Shown: positions 25,951 to 37,235 of the stretch, in pieces | How positions within the stretch are numbered: the first letter of the stretch is position 1 | Layout: each line of letters opens with the position of its first letter | Assembly (NCBI GenBank): GCA_029959545.1 | Contig: JASCPH010000006.1 | Span: forward strand, 1 to 64,000 | Source: Microbacteriaceae bacterium PS02066 | Lineage (GTDB): Bacteria; Actinomycetota; Actinomycetes; Actinomycetales; Microbacteriaceae | Direction: 5' to 3' | DNA length: 64,000 nucleotides | Program-made: the position numbers and the translations under genes | The notes under the pieces: generated by a model | What the model was told of the DNA's origin: nothing | Database searches by the model: none | Seen by the model: only the letters and a program-made list of their open reading frames with translations

Positions 25951-25984
25951 GAACGCCCCTCTGCCTGTCGGTGCGGGGGCGTTC
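25951..25984 (+). terminator. Terminator after the secretion-substrate module
   Basis: A 9-bp GC-rich stem pairs 25951-25959 with 25976-25984 around a 16-nt loop, directly after the stop of the large substrate gene. Confidence 0.65.
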
Positions 25985-26172
25985 ACCGTTGCTTAAGTCC
26001 GCCCTCTCCGCGGCGTAGAGTCGGGCGCAGAGATCCCGTCGTCACATTGCGCGCCCGCGCTCCGATCGATGCGGGCTTGCGCCGAGTCCGATAGCTTCCT
26101 TTACCAGGGGGATCGGTTTCCGCAGCGTGGCCGAACTGACTCGACCACAGCGCTATGAACTCGGGGGTACAC

Positions 26173-26613
26173 ATGACGAGATCGACGAACGCAGACCGTG
26201 TGCGTTGCAAGAACATCATGGGAGCCCTCGGAGCTATCTGTTTCGGCATGGTTGCCGGCTGGGGGATCGCCTTCTGCTGGCCGAGCGCGGCCCTCGTCGC
26301 TGTCTCCGCAACTGGGGCGGTGCTGCTGCTCGTCGGTGCAGTCGTGTTCATGCTGATCACGGGCGGGCAAGGAACGTCGTACTCGCGCGCCGACTACTGG
26401 GCCCGCCTGATCACCCTCGCAGGGGCGTTCACCGTCGGCCTCGGAGCCCTTGCCGCTCTCGACCAGAAGGTGCTGAGCATCCTCGCGATGTTCGGCGCCA
26501 TCGCACTGGTCGTCGTGGTCTCTTGGGCCATCCGAAAGCTCGGGAAGCACCTCGAGAAGAAGCTCGATGGGAACGATGAGAGGAAGACTCCGGCGCAGAC
26601 CGCCGGGGAATGA
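26173..26613 (+). CDS. Small polytopic membrane protein, unknown function
   Basis: This 146-aa protein has four predicted membrane helices (about 15-35, 37-60, 75-97, 98-118) and a charged C-terminal tail. ATG 26173 is preferred over 26155 because GGGGG sits 6 bases upstream of it. I do not recognise a family. It is the last native-looking gene before the tRNA-Ala island boundary at 26702. Confidence 0.62.
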   Translation: MTRSTNADRVRCKNIMGALGAICFGMVAGWGIAFCWPSAALVAVSATGAVLLLVGAVVFMLITGGQGTSYSRADYWARLITLAGAFTVGLGALAALDQKVLSILAMFGAIALVVVVSWAIRKLGKHLEKKLDGNDERKTPAQTAGE

Positions 26614-26701
26614 GCGGCTCAGCACGCTGGCTCTCGTGCTCAGCCGGCATCGATAGCGCCCGCTCAGCGAAACGCTGGATGATCGGATGATTCGAAATTG
26701 C

Positions 26702-26745
26702 GGAGCCTAGGCGATTCGAACTCTTGACATCCTGATTGCGAAGCA
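26702..26745. repeat. Displaced copy of the tRNA-Ala 3' half (attachment-site repeat)
   Basis: These 44 bases match 29009-29052, the 3' half of the tRNA-Ala gene, at 40 positions and in the same orientation. The mismatches are scattered, and the copy cannot fold into a tRNA. This is what remains at the far end of an element integrated into the tRNA 3' end. It marks the left boundary of the island. Confidence 0.85.
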
Positions 26746-26810
26746 CGAGGCGTAGGCCCGGAGTTCCGCGTAACGGCGGGGTTCCGGGCCTCTCTCGCGG
26801 GGTCGAGTTA

Positions 26811-26848
26811 GGGCACGTGGTGGGCCTTAGGGGCACGGGGAGGGCACG
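26811..26848. repeat. Three GGGCACG repeats inside the island end
   Basis: GGGCACG occurs at 26811-26817, 26831-26837 and 26842-26848, about 65-100 bases inside the left attachment copy. Short clustered repeats like these next to an att core resemble arm-type integrase binding sites. That reading is inference. Confidence 0.4.
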
Positions 26849-26908
26849 AAGGAGAGACCTCACGAGCAGACTGCCGTGGGGGGATGCCTCGGGACCAGAG
26901 GTCCCGTT

Positions 26909-27742
26909 TCAGAACCGATGAACCCAGGGGTTGAGGCGCTCGTCGAGTTGTTCGAGGGTGAGGACCTCGACTTGCTCTCGCTCCCACGCTTCGAGCACCG
27001 CTTCGTAGAGGTCGCGGCCCTCTCCATGCGAATCGGCCGGAGCATCTACGACCGCGGTCACCACGGCATCGGTCGGTACGGGTGTGCTCACACCCCCGTG
27101 GACGAAAGTCGCACCATCGTCCCGAAGCCTCGTAATCCCGTAGTTCCAGGCATTGATGTCTCGTTGGAGAGATTCAATCCCGACCATGTCGAATGCCCAC
27201 GCGCTCCGCAGGATTGGCGTCGCTTCGTTCGTCTGGATGAAGTCGAACTCACCGGACATATGCCCAAGTCGGATAGACGGCGATGCGAAGAAGTCCAGGC
27301 CCTCGCGCAGGTCGCTCGTCTGGTAGACGCCGCGTATTGCCGTGCGCACTGAGCGACGCGTCATGCGATGGCGGCGGGCGGGACGGTCGTGGTGGACAAG
27401 GAGCGGGTAGAGAATCTCTGCGGCGGCGCGGGCGTTCACGGCAGCGGTCGGCTGGGGTGCCGAGAGTTGGATGGCGTTCGCCTGCCGTTGGCGAATGCCC
27501 TCGACCCAGGCGCGAGTGAACTCGTGGTCGGTGGCGAGCCGGTCGTGTGAGTTGACCTCCCGCGCTAGCCAGTGCGCCCACTCACGCACGTCACGAGGGA
27601 TGGAGCGCCGTTCGAGGTATCCCCAGTCGAGCCCAACAACCCAATCCCCGTCATCAGAACCGCAGATGATGCCGATGTTCTGGAACTCTCCACGGGCGAC
27701 ATCGGGCACGTACCGGATCAACCAGTAGGTGATTGCCGTCAT
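26909..27742 (-). CDS. DUF3037-domain protein partnered with HipA-like kinase
   Basis: This 277-aa protein begins YWLIRYVPDVARGEFQNIGI, the DUF3037 signature (about 5-110). The N-terminal part continues with a charged helical segment, and a C-terminal 150 residues extend beyond the usual short DUF3037 protein. It starts 9 bp after the HipA-like gene on the same strand. The pair co-occurs in many bacteria, but no biochemical function is established to my knowledge. Base composition is that of the island. Confidence 0.78.
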   Translation of the reverse strand: MTAITYWLIRYVPDVARGEFQNIGIICGSDDGDWVVGLDWGYLERRSIPRDVREWAHWLAREVNSHDRLATDHEFTRAWVEGIRQRQANAIQLSAPQPTAAVNARAAAEILYPLLVHHDRPARRHRMTRRSVRTAIRGVYQTSDLREGLDFFASPSIRLGHMSGEFDFIQTNEATPILRSAWAFDMVGIESLQRDINAWNYGITRLRDDGATFVHGGVSTPVPTDAVVTAVVDAPADSHGEGRDLYEAVLEAWEREQVEVLTLEQLDERLNPWVHRF

Positions 27743-27751
27743 GTCATTGCC

Positions 27752-28498
27752 TCATGGGTGGATGGTCGATCGGGCGGCTTGCTGGAGTCGCTCAACCACG
27801 CCTGGTACCCGCGCGAAGATGAGGTCGCCGACCGAAGTCAACTCGTTTGCGGTCGTGGACCACTGTAGCGGGACGCTGTGACAGACCTCCTGGATGCCAT
27901 CGGAGGTCAGCGCACTGATCGAGGTCGCGGCACTCAGGAGAGCCTCGCGTGAGGCGGTGTCGAGTCCGTCATGAGCCCATGGGCTAGATCCGATCCGTCG
28001 GAGCGCCTCTACGTCCAGGTCTGCTTCCCCACCCAACCAGAATCCGTGATCGAAGGACCAGATCGCCGCGTCCTCATCGAAGTGACTGAGCCACTGCGGG
28101 TCCGTCCCAAGACACAGGTCCCAAAGGGCCGAGATGAACGCGGCGCGACCGCGATTGCCGTCGCGTGATGCTTTCCCCCGCCAATCGTCAACGAGCATCA
28201 CCGGCGTCAGGTTCAGCGAGCCGTGGGCGACGCCGGGCCGAAGGCTATAACCGGGTTGGTAGACGTAGGTCATGTCCGCTGGGATATCGACCAGGGCGAT
28301 GGGTCGCACGGGCGCGCCTATGAGATGGCCAATGCCCGTAACGATCCGTTCCGGGATGAGCGAGCGCGCACCTTGGGGGTTGTTGGCGGGCTTGACCCAG
28401 TACTGCTGTTCGTCGTCCGCGATCCCGAGGAAGGCGGCGGAGCCAGATTCTCCACGCCGCACCGGTGCGACGAGCGTCACCCGGGTAGCAAGCGTCAT
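27752..28498 (-). CDS. HipA-like kinase domain protein (HipA_2 type)
   Basis: This 248-aa protein has a reduced HipA-type kinase fold. YWVKPANN contains the candidate ATP-binding lysine near residue 34, a catalytic-loop region follows, and IWSFDHGFWLGG is a DHG-type metal motif. Full HipA has an additional N-terminal domain and a HipB partner; both are absent here, and the partner is the DUF3037 protein instead. ATG 28498 is chosen because TATGGT (28510-28505, minus strand) ends 6 nt before it, giving a leaderless start; an upstream TTG at 28504 is open. It may phosphorylate a translation or replication target, which is inference. Confidence 0.78.
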   Translation of the reverse strand: MTLATRVTLVAPVRRGESGSAAFLGIADDEQQYWVKPANNPQGARSLIPERIVTGIGHLIGAPVRPIALVDIPADMTYVYQPGYSLRPGVAHGSLNLTPVMLVDDWRGKASRDGNRGRAAFISALWDLCLGTDPQWLSHFDEDAAIWSFDHGFWLGGEADLDVEALRRIGSSPWAHDGLDTASREALLSAATSISALTSDGIQEVCHSVPLQWSTTANELTSVGDLIFARVPGVVERLQQAARSTIHP

Positions 28499-28612
28499 AG
28501 GCAAACCATATCGGGGCGGTCTGGTCGGTCACAGCAATCGGCGAGTGCGACTCTCTTAGGTGTTTAACCTCAGGCCGGATCCGGTTCCGCCCTTCATGTG
28601 CGTGGTGGTGCG

Positions 28613-28888
28613 TCAGGCGTCCCCGGGCACCCGGTCTAGGCAATCCATGAGCGACTCGATGAGGTTCCCGGACGGGCGCGGCACCGCCACGGCTTCACCA
28701 TCATCCAGGAGCCCGAGCGCGGCGGCATTGGTCTGGTGGAGGAGCACGCGGCCCACGAACGGGATGGCCCCGGTTGTGGCGACGCCCTCCAGGATGGAGC
28801 GCCACGCCCGCGCCGGGATCGTGGCCTCTTCGGCGGCGACGATGGCCTGCGCCACGGAGTCCACCTGTGTGAGCCGATCCCAGATCAT
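28613..28888 (-). CDS. Uncertain 91-aa island protein
   Basis: A frame of 91 codons starts at ATG 28888 with no clear ribosome site. The product is helical and acidic with one mildly hydrophobic stretch. The longer frame to 29065 crosses the tRNA terminator and tRNA-Ala, so only the part left of about 28940 could be a gene. No family is recognised. It might be the remnant of a larger island gene. Confidence 0.35.
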   Translation of the reverse strand: MIWDRLTQVDSVAQAIVAAEEATIPARAWRSILEGVATTGAIPFVGRVLLHQTNAAALGLLDDGEAVAVPRPSGNLIESLMDCLDRVPGDA

Positions 28889-28946
28889 CTCGCGGATCGA
28901 CTCGATGCGGGCATCCGGGTTTGGAGCCTCCAGACCTTCGCGCGTA

Positions 28947-28995
28947 ACAAAAAGATCCCCCGATCGGGTAGCCGGAAACCCGGTCTGATCAGGGG
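28947..28995 (-). terminator. Rho-independent terminator of the tRNA-Ile/tRNA-Ala unit
   Basis: On the minus strand a compound stem (28995-28978 with 28969-28957, including a CCCCTGATC arm) is followed by CTTTTTG. It lies 13 bases past the 3' end of tRNA-Ala and closes the tRNA transcript. Confidence 0.85.
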
Positions 28996-29007
28996 AGTTA
29001 TCGACTG

Positions 29008-29080
29008 TGGAGCCTAGGAGATTCGAACTCCTGACATCCTGCTTGCAAAGCAGGCGCTCTACCAACTGAGCTAAGGCCCC
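29008..29080 (-). tRNA. tRNA-Ala (anticodon TGC)
   Basis: The minus strand gives a 73-nt cloverleaf. It has the acceptor GGGGCCT, the D-arm AGCTCAGTTGGTAGAGC, the anticodon loop TTTGCAA with TGC, and the T-arm AGGAGTTCGAATCTCCT. CCA is not encoded. Its 3' half is duplicated at 26702-26745. With tRNA-Ile it follows the DUF3566 gene, the same order as in mycobacteria (gyrA, DUF3566, ileT, alaT). Confidence 0.97.
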
Positions 29081-29093
29081 GTGAGAAGGGTGG

Positions 29094-29167
29094 TGGGGCT
29101 ACCAGGACTTGAACCTGGGACCTCTTCATTATCAGTGAAGCGCTCTAACCGCCTGAGCTATAGCCCC
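29094..29167 (-). tRNA. tRNA-Ile (anticodon GAT)
   Basis: The minus strand gives a 74-nt cloverleaf. It has the acceptor GGGGCTA, the D-arm AGCTCAGGCGGTTAGAGC, the anticodon loop CTGATAA with GAT, and the T-arm CCAGGTTCAAGTCCTGG. It lies 13 bases upstream of tRNA-Ala on the same transcript. CCA is not encoded. Confidence 0.97.
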
Positions 29168-29233
29168 GTTCGGCACCTCGCGGCGCCAACCTCCAAGACT
29201 TTACCGGATGCGGACCGGTTTGACCAATCGCGG

Positions 29234-29638
29234 TCAGTTGGAGGTGAAGCCGACCAGCAGACCGCCGGTGACCTTGACCGCGAGGTTGTAAATGCCCGCG
29301 ATGACCGCACCGAGAACCGTCACGACGATGAGGTTCAGAATGGCCACGACGGCCGCGAACGCCATCACCTGCGGGAGCCCCACGAACTGGCTGAGCGAGA
29401 GCGAGCCGTCCGAGAACGACTTGAAGAACTCGTCGGCCTGACCGATGAGCCCCGTCGTCTGGACGACCAGGTAGACCAGCAGGAACGACACGACGGTGAC
29501 GATCGCCAGAGCGACAGCCGCCAGGAACGACAGCTTGACCGCCGACCAGAAGTCGACGTAGACGAGGCGGAGACGAACCTGCTTGGCGCTCGTCTTGCTG
29601 CTCGACTTCTTGGCGAGCTTGTCGGCTACCGTGCTCAT
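29234..29638 (-). CDS. DUF3566 membrane protein
   Basis: This 134-aa protein has a basic N-terminus and two transmembrane helices (about 31-60 and 90-120), matching DUF3566. The family is found almost only directly after gyrA in actinobacteria and has no known role. It overlaps the gyrA stop by 4 bp, so the two are translationally coupled. Confidence 0.9.
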   Translation of the reverse strand: MSTVADKLAKKSSSKTSAKQVRLRLVYVDFWSAVKLSFLAAVALAIVTVVSFLLVYLVVQTTGLIGQADEFFKSFSDGSLSLSQFVGLPQVMAFAAVVAILNLIVVTVLGAVIAGIYNLAVKVTGGLLVGFTSN

Positions 29639-32193
29639 GCGTCAGTACTCTCCTCGGGAACGGTGGCGGCCGCCTCGGTCTCCTGCGATGCATCGGCGTC
29701 CGCTGCATCCGCGAGGCGCCGCTCGCTGTTGCGGGCGATCGCGATGATCCGGTCGTCATCATCCGGTCGGGCGAAAACGACGCCCATGGTGTCGCGACCC
29801 TTCGCAGGGACCTCGGCCACGGCAGAGCGTACCACCTTGCCACTGGCAAGAACCACAAGGACCTCGTCGTCGTCTCCGACGATCAGAGCGCCCGCCAGAT
29901 CGCCCCGATCCTCGTGCAGTTTGGCCACCTTGATGCCCAGTCCACCGCGGCTCTGGACGCGGTACTGGTCCACATCCGTGCGCTTGGCGTACCCGCCCTC
30001 GGTGACCACGAACACGTCACCGTCGACGGAGGCGACGGATGCCGACAGCAGGCTGTCGTCGCCGCGGAACGACATCCCCTTGACGCCCTCCGTGGAGCGG
30101 CCCATGGGCCGCAGCGACGCATCGGTCGCCGTGAAGCGCAGCGACATTCCGTGACGGCTGACCAGCAGGATGTCGTCGCTCTCGTCGACCAGGAGCGCGC
30201 TGACGAGCTCGTCCTCCTCGCGCAGGCGGATCGCGATGACGCCGCCCTGGCGGTTGGTGTCGTACTCCGACAGGCGCGTCTTCTTCACGAGTCCGCCGCG
30301 GGTGGCGAGCACGAGATACGTCGCGACCGCGTAGTCGCGGATGTCGAGGATCTGCGCGATCTCCTCGTCCGGCTGCAGTGCAAGCAGGTTGGCGACGTGC
30401 TGACCCTTCGCGTCGCGACCGGCCTCGGGGACCTCGTAGGCCTTGGCGCGGTAGACGCGTCCCTTGTTCGTGAAGAACAGGAGCCAGTGATGCGTCGTCG
30501 TGACGAAGAAGTGCTCGACCACGTCGTCGGCGCGCAGTTGGGCGCCCTTGACGCCCTTACCGCCCCGGTGCTGTGAGCGGTAGTTGTCGCTGCGCGTGCG
30601 CTTGATGTAGCCGGCGCGGGTGATGGTGAGCACCATCTCCTCTTCCGGGATGAGGTCTTCCACCGACATGTCGCCGTCGAACCCGTAGAGGATCTGCGTA
30701 CGACGCTCGTCGCCGTACTTCGCGACGATCTCCGTCAGCTCCTCGCGCACGATCGTGCGCTGACGGGCGGGCGTCGCCAGGATGTCCTGGTAGTCCGTGA
30801 TCTGCGCCTGCAGCTCTTCGGCCTCGTCGATGATCTTCTGCCGCTCGAGGGCAGCCAGACGACGCAGCTGCATCTGGAGGATCGCATCGGCCTGGATGTC
30901 GTCGATGTCGAGCAGCCTCTTCAGCCCGCCGCGCGCATCGTCGACGGTCGCGGACGCGCGGATGAGGGCGATGACCTCGTCGAGCGCGTCGAGCGCCTTC
31001 AGGTAGCCGCGCAGGATGTGCATGCGCTCTTCGGCCTTACGCAGGCGGAATGCCGTGCGGCGCACGATCACGTCGATCTGGTGGGTGATCCAGTAGGAGA
31101 CGAAGCCGTCGAGCGAGAGCGTGCGCGGCACGCCGTCGACGATCGCCAGCATGTTGGCACCGAAGTTGTCCTGCAGCTGCGTGTGCTTGTACAGGTTGTT
31201 CAGGACGACCTTGGCGACCGCATCCCGCTTGAGGACGACGACCAGTCGCTGACCGGTGCGGTCGCTCGACTCGTCGCGGATGTCGGCGATCCCGGTGATC
31301 TTGCCGTCGCGGGCGAGGTCGCGGATCTTGACGGCGACGTTGTCGGGGTTCACCTGGTAGGGCAGCTCGGTGATCACGAGGCACGTGCGGCCCTGGATCT
31401 CCTCGATGTTGACCACCGCGCGCATCGTGATCGAGCCGCGACCGGTGCGGTATGCCTCGATGATGCCGCGCGTGCCGAGGATCTGCGCGGAGGTCGGGAA
31501 GTCGGGTCCCTTGATGCGCTGGATCAGTGCCTCGAGCAGCTCCTCCTGCGTGGCCTCGGGGTGATCCAGCGCCCACAGCACGCCGTCGGCGACCTCACGG
31601 AGGTTGTGCGGGGGGATGTTGGTGGCCATACCGACGGCGATACCGACGGAGCCGTTGACGAGGAGGTTCGGGAAGCGCGCCGGGAGCACGACCGGCTCCT
31701 GCGTCTGCCCGTCGTAGTTGTCGACGAAGTCGACGGTGTCTTCCTCGATGTCGCGCACCATCTCGAGCGCGAGCGGAGCCATCTTCGTCTCGGTGTAGCG
31801 GGGGGCCGCCGCGCCCTGGTTGCCGGGCGAGCCGAAGTTCCCCTGACCGAGTGCCAGCGGGTAGCGCAGCGACCACGGCTGAACGAGGCGCACGAGTGCC
31901 TCGTAGATGGGGGAGTCGCCGTGCGGGTGGTACTGACCCATGACCTCGCCGACGACACGGGCGCACTTCGAGAAGGACTTGTCGGGGCGGAAGCCGCCGT
32001 CGTACATGCCGTAGATCACGCGGCGGTGCACGGGCTTGAGGCCGTCTTCCACGCGCGGCAGCGCGCGGCCGACGATCACGCTCATCGCGTAGTCGAGGTA
32101 GCTGCGCTGCATCTCGGACTGCAGGTCGACCTGGTCGATGCGACCGTGGTCGTGCTCGGCGGGCTCCGTCGTCGGACGCTCTTCGTCAGTCAT
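29635..32193 (-). CDS. DNA gyrase subunit A
   Basis: This 852-aa subunit has the breakage-reunion domain with catalytic Tyr133 in [10 protein letters not shown] and a six-bladed C-terminal beta-pinwheel with the GyrA box QRGGKGVKG. The quinolone-resistance region reads [12 protein letters not shown], with Ser94 and Glu98 at the two key positions; this is the susceptible-type serine. It is the A2 part of the A2B2 gyrase that supercoils DNA. It lies 68 bp after gyrB in the dnaA-dnaN-recF-dciA-gyrB-gyrA order. Confidence 0.98.
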   Translation of the reverse strand: MTDEERPTTEPAEHDHGRIDQVDLQSEMQRSYLDYAMSVIVGRALPRVEDGLKPVHRRVIYGMYDGGFRPDKSFSKCARVVGEVMGQYHPHGDSPIYEALVRLVQPWSLRYPLALGQGNFGSPGNQGAAAPRYTETKMAPLALEMVRDIEEDTVDFVDNYDGQTQEPVVLPARFPNLLVNGSVGIAVGMATNIPPHNLREVADGVLWALDHPEATQEELLEALIQRIKGPDFPTSAQILGTRGIIEAYRTGRGSITMRAVVNIEEIQGRTCLVITELPYQVNPDNVAVKIRDLARDGKITGIADIRDESSDRTGQRLVVVLKRDAVAKVVLNNLYKHTQLQDNFGANMLAIVDGVPRTLSLDGFVSYWITHQIDVIVRRTAFRLRKAEERMHILRGYLKALDALDEVIALIRASATVDDARGGLKRLLDIDDIQADAILQMQLRRLAALERQKIIDEAEELQAQITDYQDILATPARQRTIVREELTEIVAKYGDERRTQILYGFDGDMSVEDLIPEEEMVLTITRAGYIKRTRSDNYRSQHRGGKGVKGAQLRADDVVEHFFVTTTHHWLLFFTNKGRVYRAKAYEVPEAGRDAKGQHVANLLALQPDEEIAQILDIRDYAVATYLVLATRGGLVKKTRLSEYDTNRQGGVIAIRLREEDELVSALLVDESDDILLVSRHGMSLRFTATDASLRPMGRSTEGVKGMSFRGDDSLLSASVASVDGDVFVVTEGGYAKRTDVDQYRVQSRGGLGIKVAKLHEDRGDLAGALIVGDDDEVLVVLASGKVVRSAVAEVPAKGRDTMGVVFARPDDDDRIIAIARNSERRLADAADADASQETEAAATVPEESTDA

Positions 32194-32261
32194 TCGTCTC
32201 TTCTTCTCTGCGTCGGTGTCGTGTCATCTGACGGATGCGGCTCGCGCCGCATCCGGGGGGA

Positions 32262-34344
<2,083 letters not shown>

Positions 34345-34416
34345 GCGGAGGCTCTTCACGGGGCGTGTACGCCCGTGTGCCGTCGTAAACGGAGGTGAGA
34401 TACGTCCGTAGATGCC

Positions 34417-34908
34417 TTATCCGTAGGTATCTCGGGGACCGCGCCCTGGAACGGCTCTGGGACCCCATTTCCATGAGGGGACGTCCGGGCCGATGAAGCG
34501 GACGTTCTGGACCCCCGCATCCGGGAAGCGTTGCGCGATCGTGGTCACGATGTGCGTGCGCATCAACCGCAACTGCTTCGCCCAGGCTGTGGAGTCGCAC
34601 TGCACGGTGAGCACTCCCGCATCCAGGCCCACCGGGCGCGTATGGCGGGCGGTCTCCTCACCGGCGACGACCTCCCACTGCCGGACGAGGTCCGCGCGCG
34701 CGAGAAGCGGGTCCCATCCGGCCTGCTTCGTCCAGTGCGCGAGCACGTCTCCGACGCCGTGCGGGTCACGGCCGGGCGTGAACGGCGCATCCTCGTCGCC
34801 TGTGCCGCGACGTGTACGCCTCTTCGCCCCGCGACGCGACGTCGGCTCGAGACCGCGGAGACGCAGGTAGGTGCTGAGGGTCTCCGGGACCTCGTCCTCA
34901 TCACTCAT
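34417..34908 (-). CDS. DciA (DUF721) replicative helicase loader
   Basis: This 163-aa protein has the DUF721/DciA domain (about 55-145) with VAHHT-like VGLDAGVLTVQCDSTAWAKQ, a basic N-terminal tail and a short basic C-terminus. DciA helps load DnaB helicase in bacteria that lack DnaC. It overlaps recF by 8 bp and precedes gyrB, the standard actinobacterial arrangement. Confidence 0.9.
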   Translation of the reverse strand: MSDEDEVPETLSTYLRLRGLEPTSRRGAKRRTRRGTGDEDAPFTPGRDPHGVGDVLAHWTKQAGWDPLLARADLVRQWEVVAGEETARHTRPVGLDAGVLTVQCDSTAWAKQLRLMRTHIVTTIAQRFPDAGVQNVRFIGPDVPSWKWGPRAVPGRGPRDTYG

Positions 34909-36055
34909 CGTCGCTGACCTCGAGGATGCGTCCCGCCTCGACGCGCACCGTGCGCCCGCGGAGCTGTGCGGGAACGTCCGCCTCGACGGCGGCGGTCACC
35001 ACGACCTGCTCGAAATCCGCGACGAGGGAGGCGAGCCGCATCCGCCGGTCGGCGTCGAGCTCGGCAAAGACGTCGTCGAGGATGACGATCGGGTCCCCGA
35101 GCAGTGAATCGGCACGCAACAGCTGTGCAGAGGCCAGTCGCAGCGCAAGCGCCACGGACCAGGACTCGCCGTGCGACGCGTATCCCTTCACGGGAAGCGC
35201 GCGGATGCGGAGCATGAGGTCGTCGCGGTGCGGACCCACGAGCGTCACGCCGCGGTCGAACTCCGCGGTGCGCTTCGCCGCGAGGGCTGCGCGGAAGGCC
35301 TCGGCCGTCACGGCCCCCGACGCCACGCGCTGATCATCGCCATCCTCCGGATCGAAGCCGGCGATGGAGTTCGCCCATTCGAGCTCGGGCGAGTGATCGG
35401 CCCCCGCGATGGCTGCGTAGGCGGCAACGAGATGCGGATGCAGGTCGGCGGCGAGCCGCGTGCGAGCCTCGATGATCTCGGTGCCGAGAGCGATGAGCTT
35501 GTCGTCCCAGACGTCGAGGGTCGGGAGTGCGTCGCCGCGCAGCCCGCGGGCTCGCGCGGACTTCAGCAGCGCGGTGCGCTGCTTGAGCACGCGGTCGTAG
35601 TCGGCGATGACGCCGGCGAGGCGAGGGGAGAGCTGTACGAGCAGCTGATCGGCGAACCGCCGGCGGGCGGAAGGATCTCCCCGCACGATCTGCAGATCCT
35701 CCGGGGCGAACAACACGACCTGCGCGTAACGCGGCAGCTCCGCGGAGCGCACCGGTGCCCCGCCGACGCGTGCCTTGTTCGATCCCTGCTTGTTGATCTG
35801 GATCTCGAGCTGGATGTGACGCTCACCGTGACCGAGACGTGCACGGACGAAGGCCGCATCCGCTCCAGAACGCACCAGCGGCGCGTCGGCCGACACGCGA
35901 TGCGAGCCGAGGGTCGCGAGGTAGGTGACGGCCTCGGCCAGGTTGGTTTTGCCCTGACCATTGCGCCCGACGAGCAGGTTCGCCCCGCGGGTGAACTCGA
36001 GGTCGGCGTGTTCGTAGTTTCGGAAGTCGACGAGACTCAGGCGTTCCACGATCAC
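34901..36055 (-). CDS. DNA repair protein RecF
   Basis: This 384-aa SMC-like ATPase has the Walker A motif GRNGQGKTNL (30-39) and the Walker B region VILDDVFAELDADRR, preceded by the ABC signature GESWSVALALRLA. It binds gapped DNA and helps RecOR load RecA. GTG 36055 begins VIVERLSLVDFRNY, the family start; a second GTG two codons later is possible. It lies 31 bp downstream of dnaN. Confidence 0.97.
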   Translation of the reverse strand: MIVERLSLVDFRNYEHADLEFTRGANLLVGRNGQGKTNLAEAVTYLATLGSHRVSADAPLVRSGADAAFVRARLGHGERHIQLEIQINKQGSNKARVGGAPVRSAELPRYAQVVLFAPEDLQIVRGDPSARRRFADQLLVQLSPRLAGVIADYDRVLKQRTALLKSARARGLRGDALPTLDVWDDKLIALGTEIIEARTRLAADLHPHLVAAYAAIAGADHSPELEWANSIAGFDPEDGDDQRVASGAVTAEAFRAALAAKRTAEFDRGVTLVGPHRDDLMLRIRALPVKGYASHGESWSVALALRLASAQLLRADSLLGDPIVILDDVFAELDADRRMRLASLVADFEQVVVTAAVEADVPAQLRGRTVRVEAGRILEVSDDE

Positions 36056-36086
36056 CGGACAACCCTACGGCGACGGTGCGACGCGG

Positions 36087-37235
36087 TCAGCGCAGCAGCA
36101 GGTTCGGCTGCAGCAGGTACTTGAACTCGCCCTCGCCGGCGCGCTCGACCGACGTCTGCGGCGTCACGAGGATGGGGCTGAGCTTGTTCGCGTTGTCGCT
36201 GGAGGTGAAGGTGATGCGCGAGAACTCGCTGCGCACGGCCGAGAGCGACTCGAGCAGGTACTGCGGGTTGAGCCCCAGGGTGACATCGTCGCCGGTCAGC
36301 GTCGCATCGACGGACTCGGAGGCGCGGGCTTGCTCGGTTCCCGACGCCTCCATCGCGACGCCCTCGGCGGTGAACGTGAAACGCAGCGGCGCGGAGCGGT
36401 CGAGCACGAGCGCGACACGGCGCACGGCCTCGGCGAGCTCGGCGGTGTTCACCACGGCGTGATGCGCGGTCTGCTCCGGGAACAGGCGACGCACGGGAGG
36501 GAAGTTGCCCTTGATCAGCAGCGAGGTCACCGTCTTGTTGCCGGACGTGAAGGCGATGATCTCGCGATCGCCCGAGCCGGAGAACGCGATCGAGATGTTC
36601 TCACCGTGTGAGAAGGTCTTGCCGACCTCCTGCAGCGTGCGCGCCGGAACGAGAGCCGTCGTGCTCTCACCGTCGGTCGTGGCCGGACCGTCCCAGGGGA
36701 TCTCGCGCAAGGCGACCCGGTACCGGTCGGTGGCCACGAGGCTGAGCTGTGTGCCACTCACTTCGAGCTGCACACCCGTGAGCACCGGCGTCACATCGTC
36801 GCGCGATGCCGCGAAGGCCACCTGAGCGATCGCCGTCGCGAACTCCTCAGCGGGAACGAGACCGGATTCGCCCGACACTTCGGGAATCGCCGGGTACTCC
36901 TGAACGGGCATCGATGCGAGCGTGAAGCGAGCCGATCCACAGGTGAGCAGGATGCCGTCGTCGTCCACCTCGATCTGAATGGGGGCGTTCGGCAGGCGGC
37001 TGGCGATGTCGGAGAGCAGACGGCCGTGGACGAGGATCGTGCCGGGCGCATCCACCGAAGCCTCGATCGTGGTGCGCGCGGATGCCTCGTAGTCGAATGC
37101 CGAGAGGGACAGCCCCTCAGAACCGGCCTCGATCAGCACGCCCGCCAGGATCGGCTGCGGGTTGCGCTGCGGCAGGAGCTTGACGACGAATGACACGGCT
37201 TCGCTGAAAACGTCGCGATTGACCTGGAACTTCAC
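36087..37235 (-). CDS. DNA polymerase III beta sliding clamp
   Basis: This 382-aa clamp has three topologically equal domains, starting KFQVNRDVFSEAV and ending in the conserved YLLQPNLLLR. It forms the ring that tethers the replicative polymerase. GTG 37235 is selected from its GGAGAGGGAG ribosome site and the family N-terminus; the frame continues open to 37334 into oriC without a better start. Confidence 0.97.
   Translation of the reverse strand: MKFQVNRDVFSEAVSFVVKLLPQRNPQPILAGVLIEAGSEGLSLSAFDYEASARTTIEASVDAPGTILVHGRLLSDIASRLPNAPIQIEVDDDGILLTCGSARFTLASMPVQEYPAIPEVSGESGLVPAEEFATAIAQVAFAASRDDVTPVLTGVQLEVSGTQLSLVATDRYRVALREIPWDGPATTDGESTTALVPARTLQEVGKTFSHGENISIAFSGSGDREIIAFTSGNKTVTSLLIKGNFPPVRRLFPEQTAHHAVVNTAELAEAVRRVALVLDRSAPLRFTFTAEGVAMEASGTEQARASESVDATLTGDDVTLGLNPQYLLESLSAVRSEFSRITFTSSDNANKLSPILVTPQTSVERAGEGEFKYLLQPNLLLR

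Larger units (their letters stand above)
26702..29052. mobile_element. Small genomic island in tRNA-Ala
   Basis: The island is bounded by the 44-nt imperfect direct repeat (26702-26745 and 29009-29052). It contains two coupled leftward genes (HipA-like kinase, DUF3037), one uncertain small frame, and non-coding flanks. No integrase remains. Its GC content looks lower than the core, and the octamer GGATGCGG, common elsewhere, is absent. Integration at a tRNA 3' end is typical of tyrosine recombinases. Divergence of the left repeat suggests an old event. Confidence 0.75.

Noticed and set aside
28613-29065. 150-aa frame starting within tRNA-Ala
   Set aside because: The first part is a translation of the tRNA and its terminator; only the portion from ATG 28888 is kept, with low confidence.
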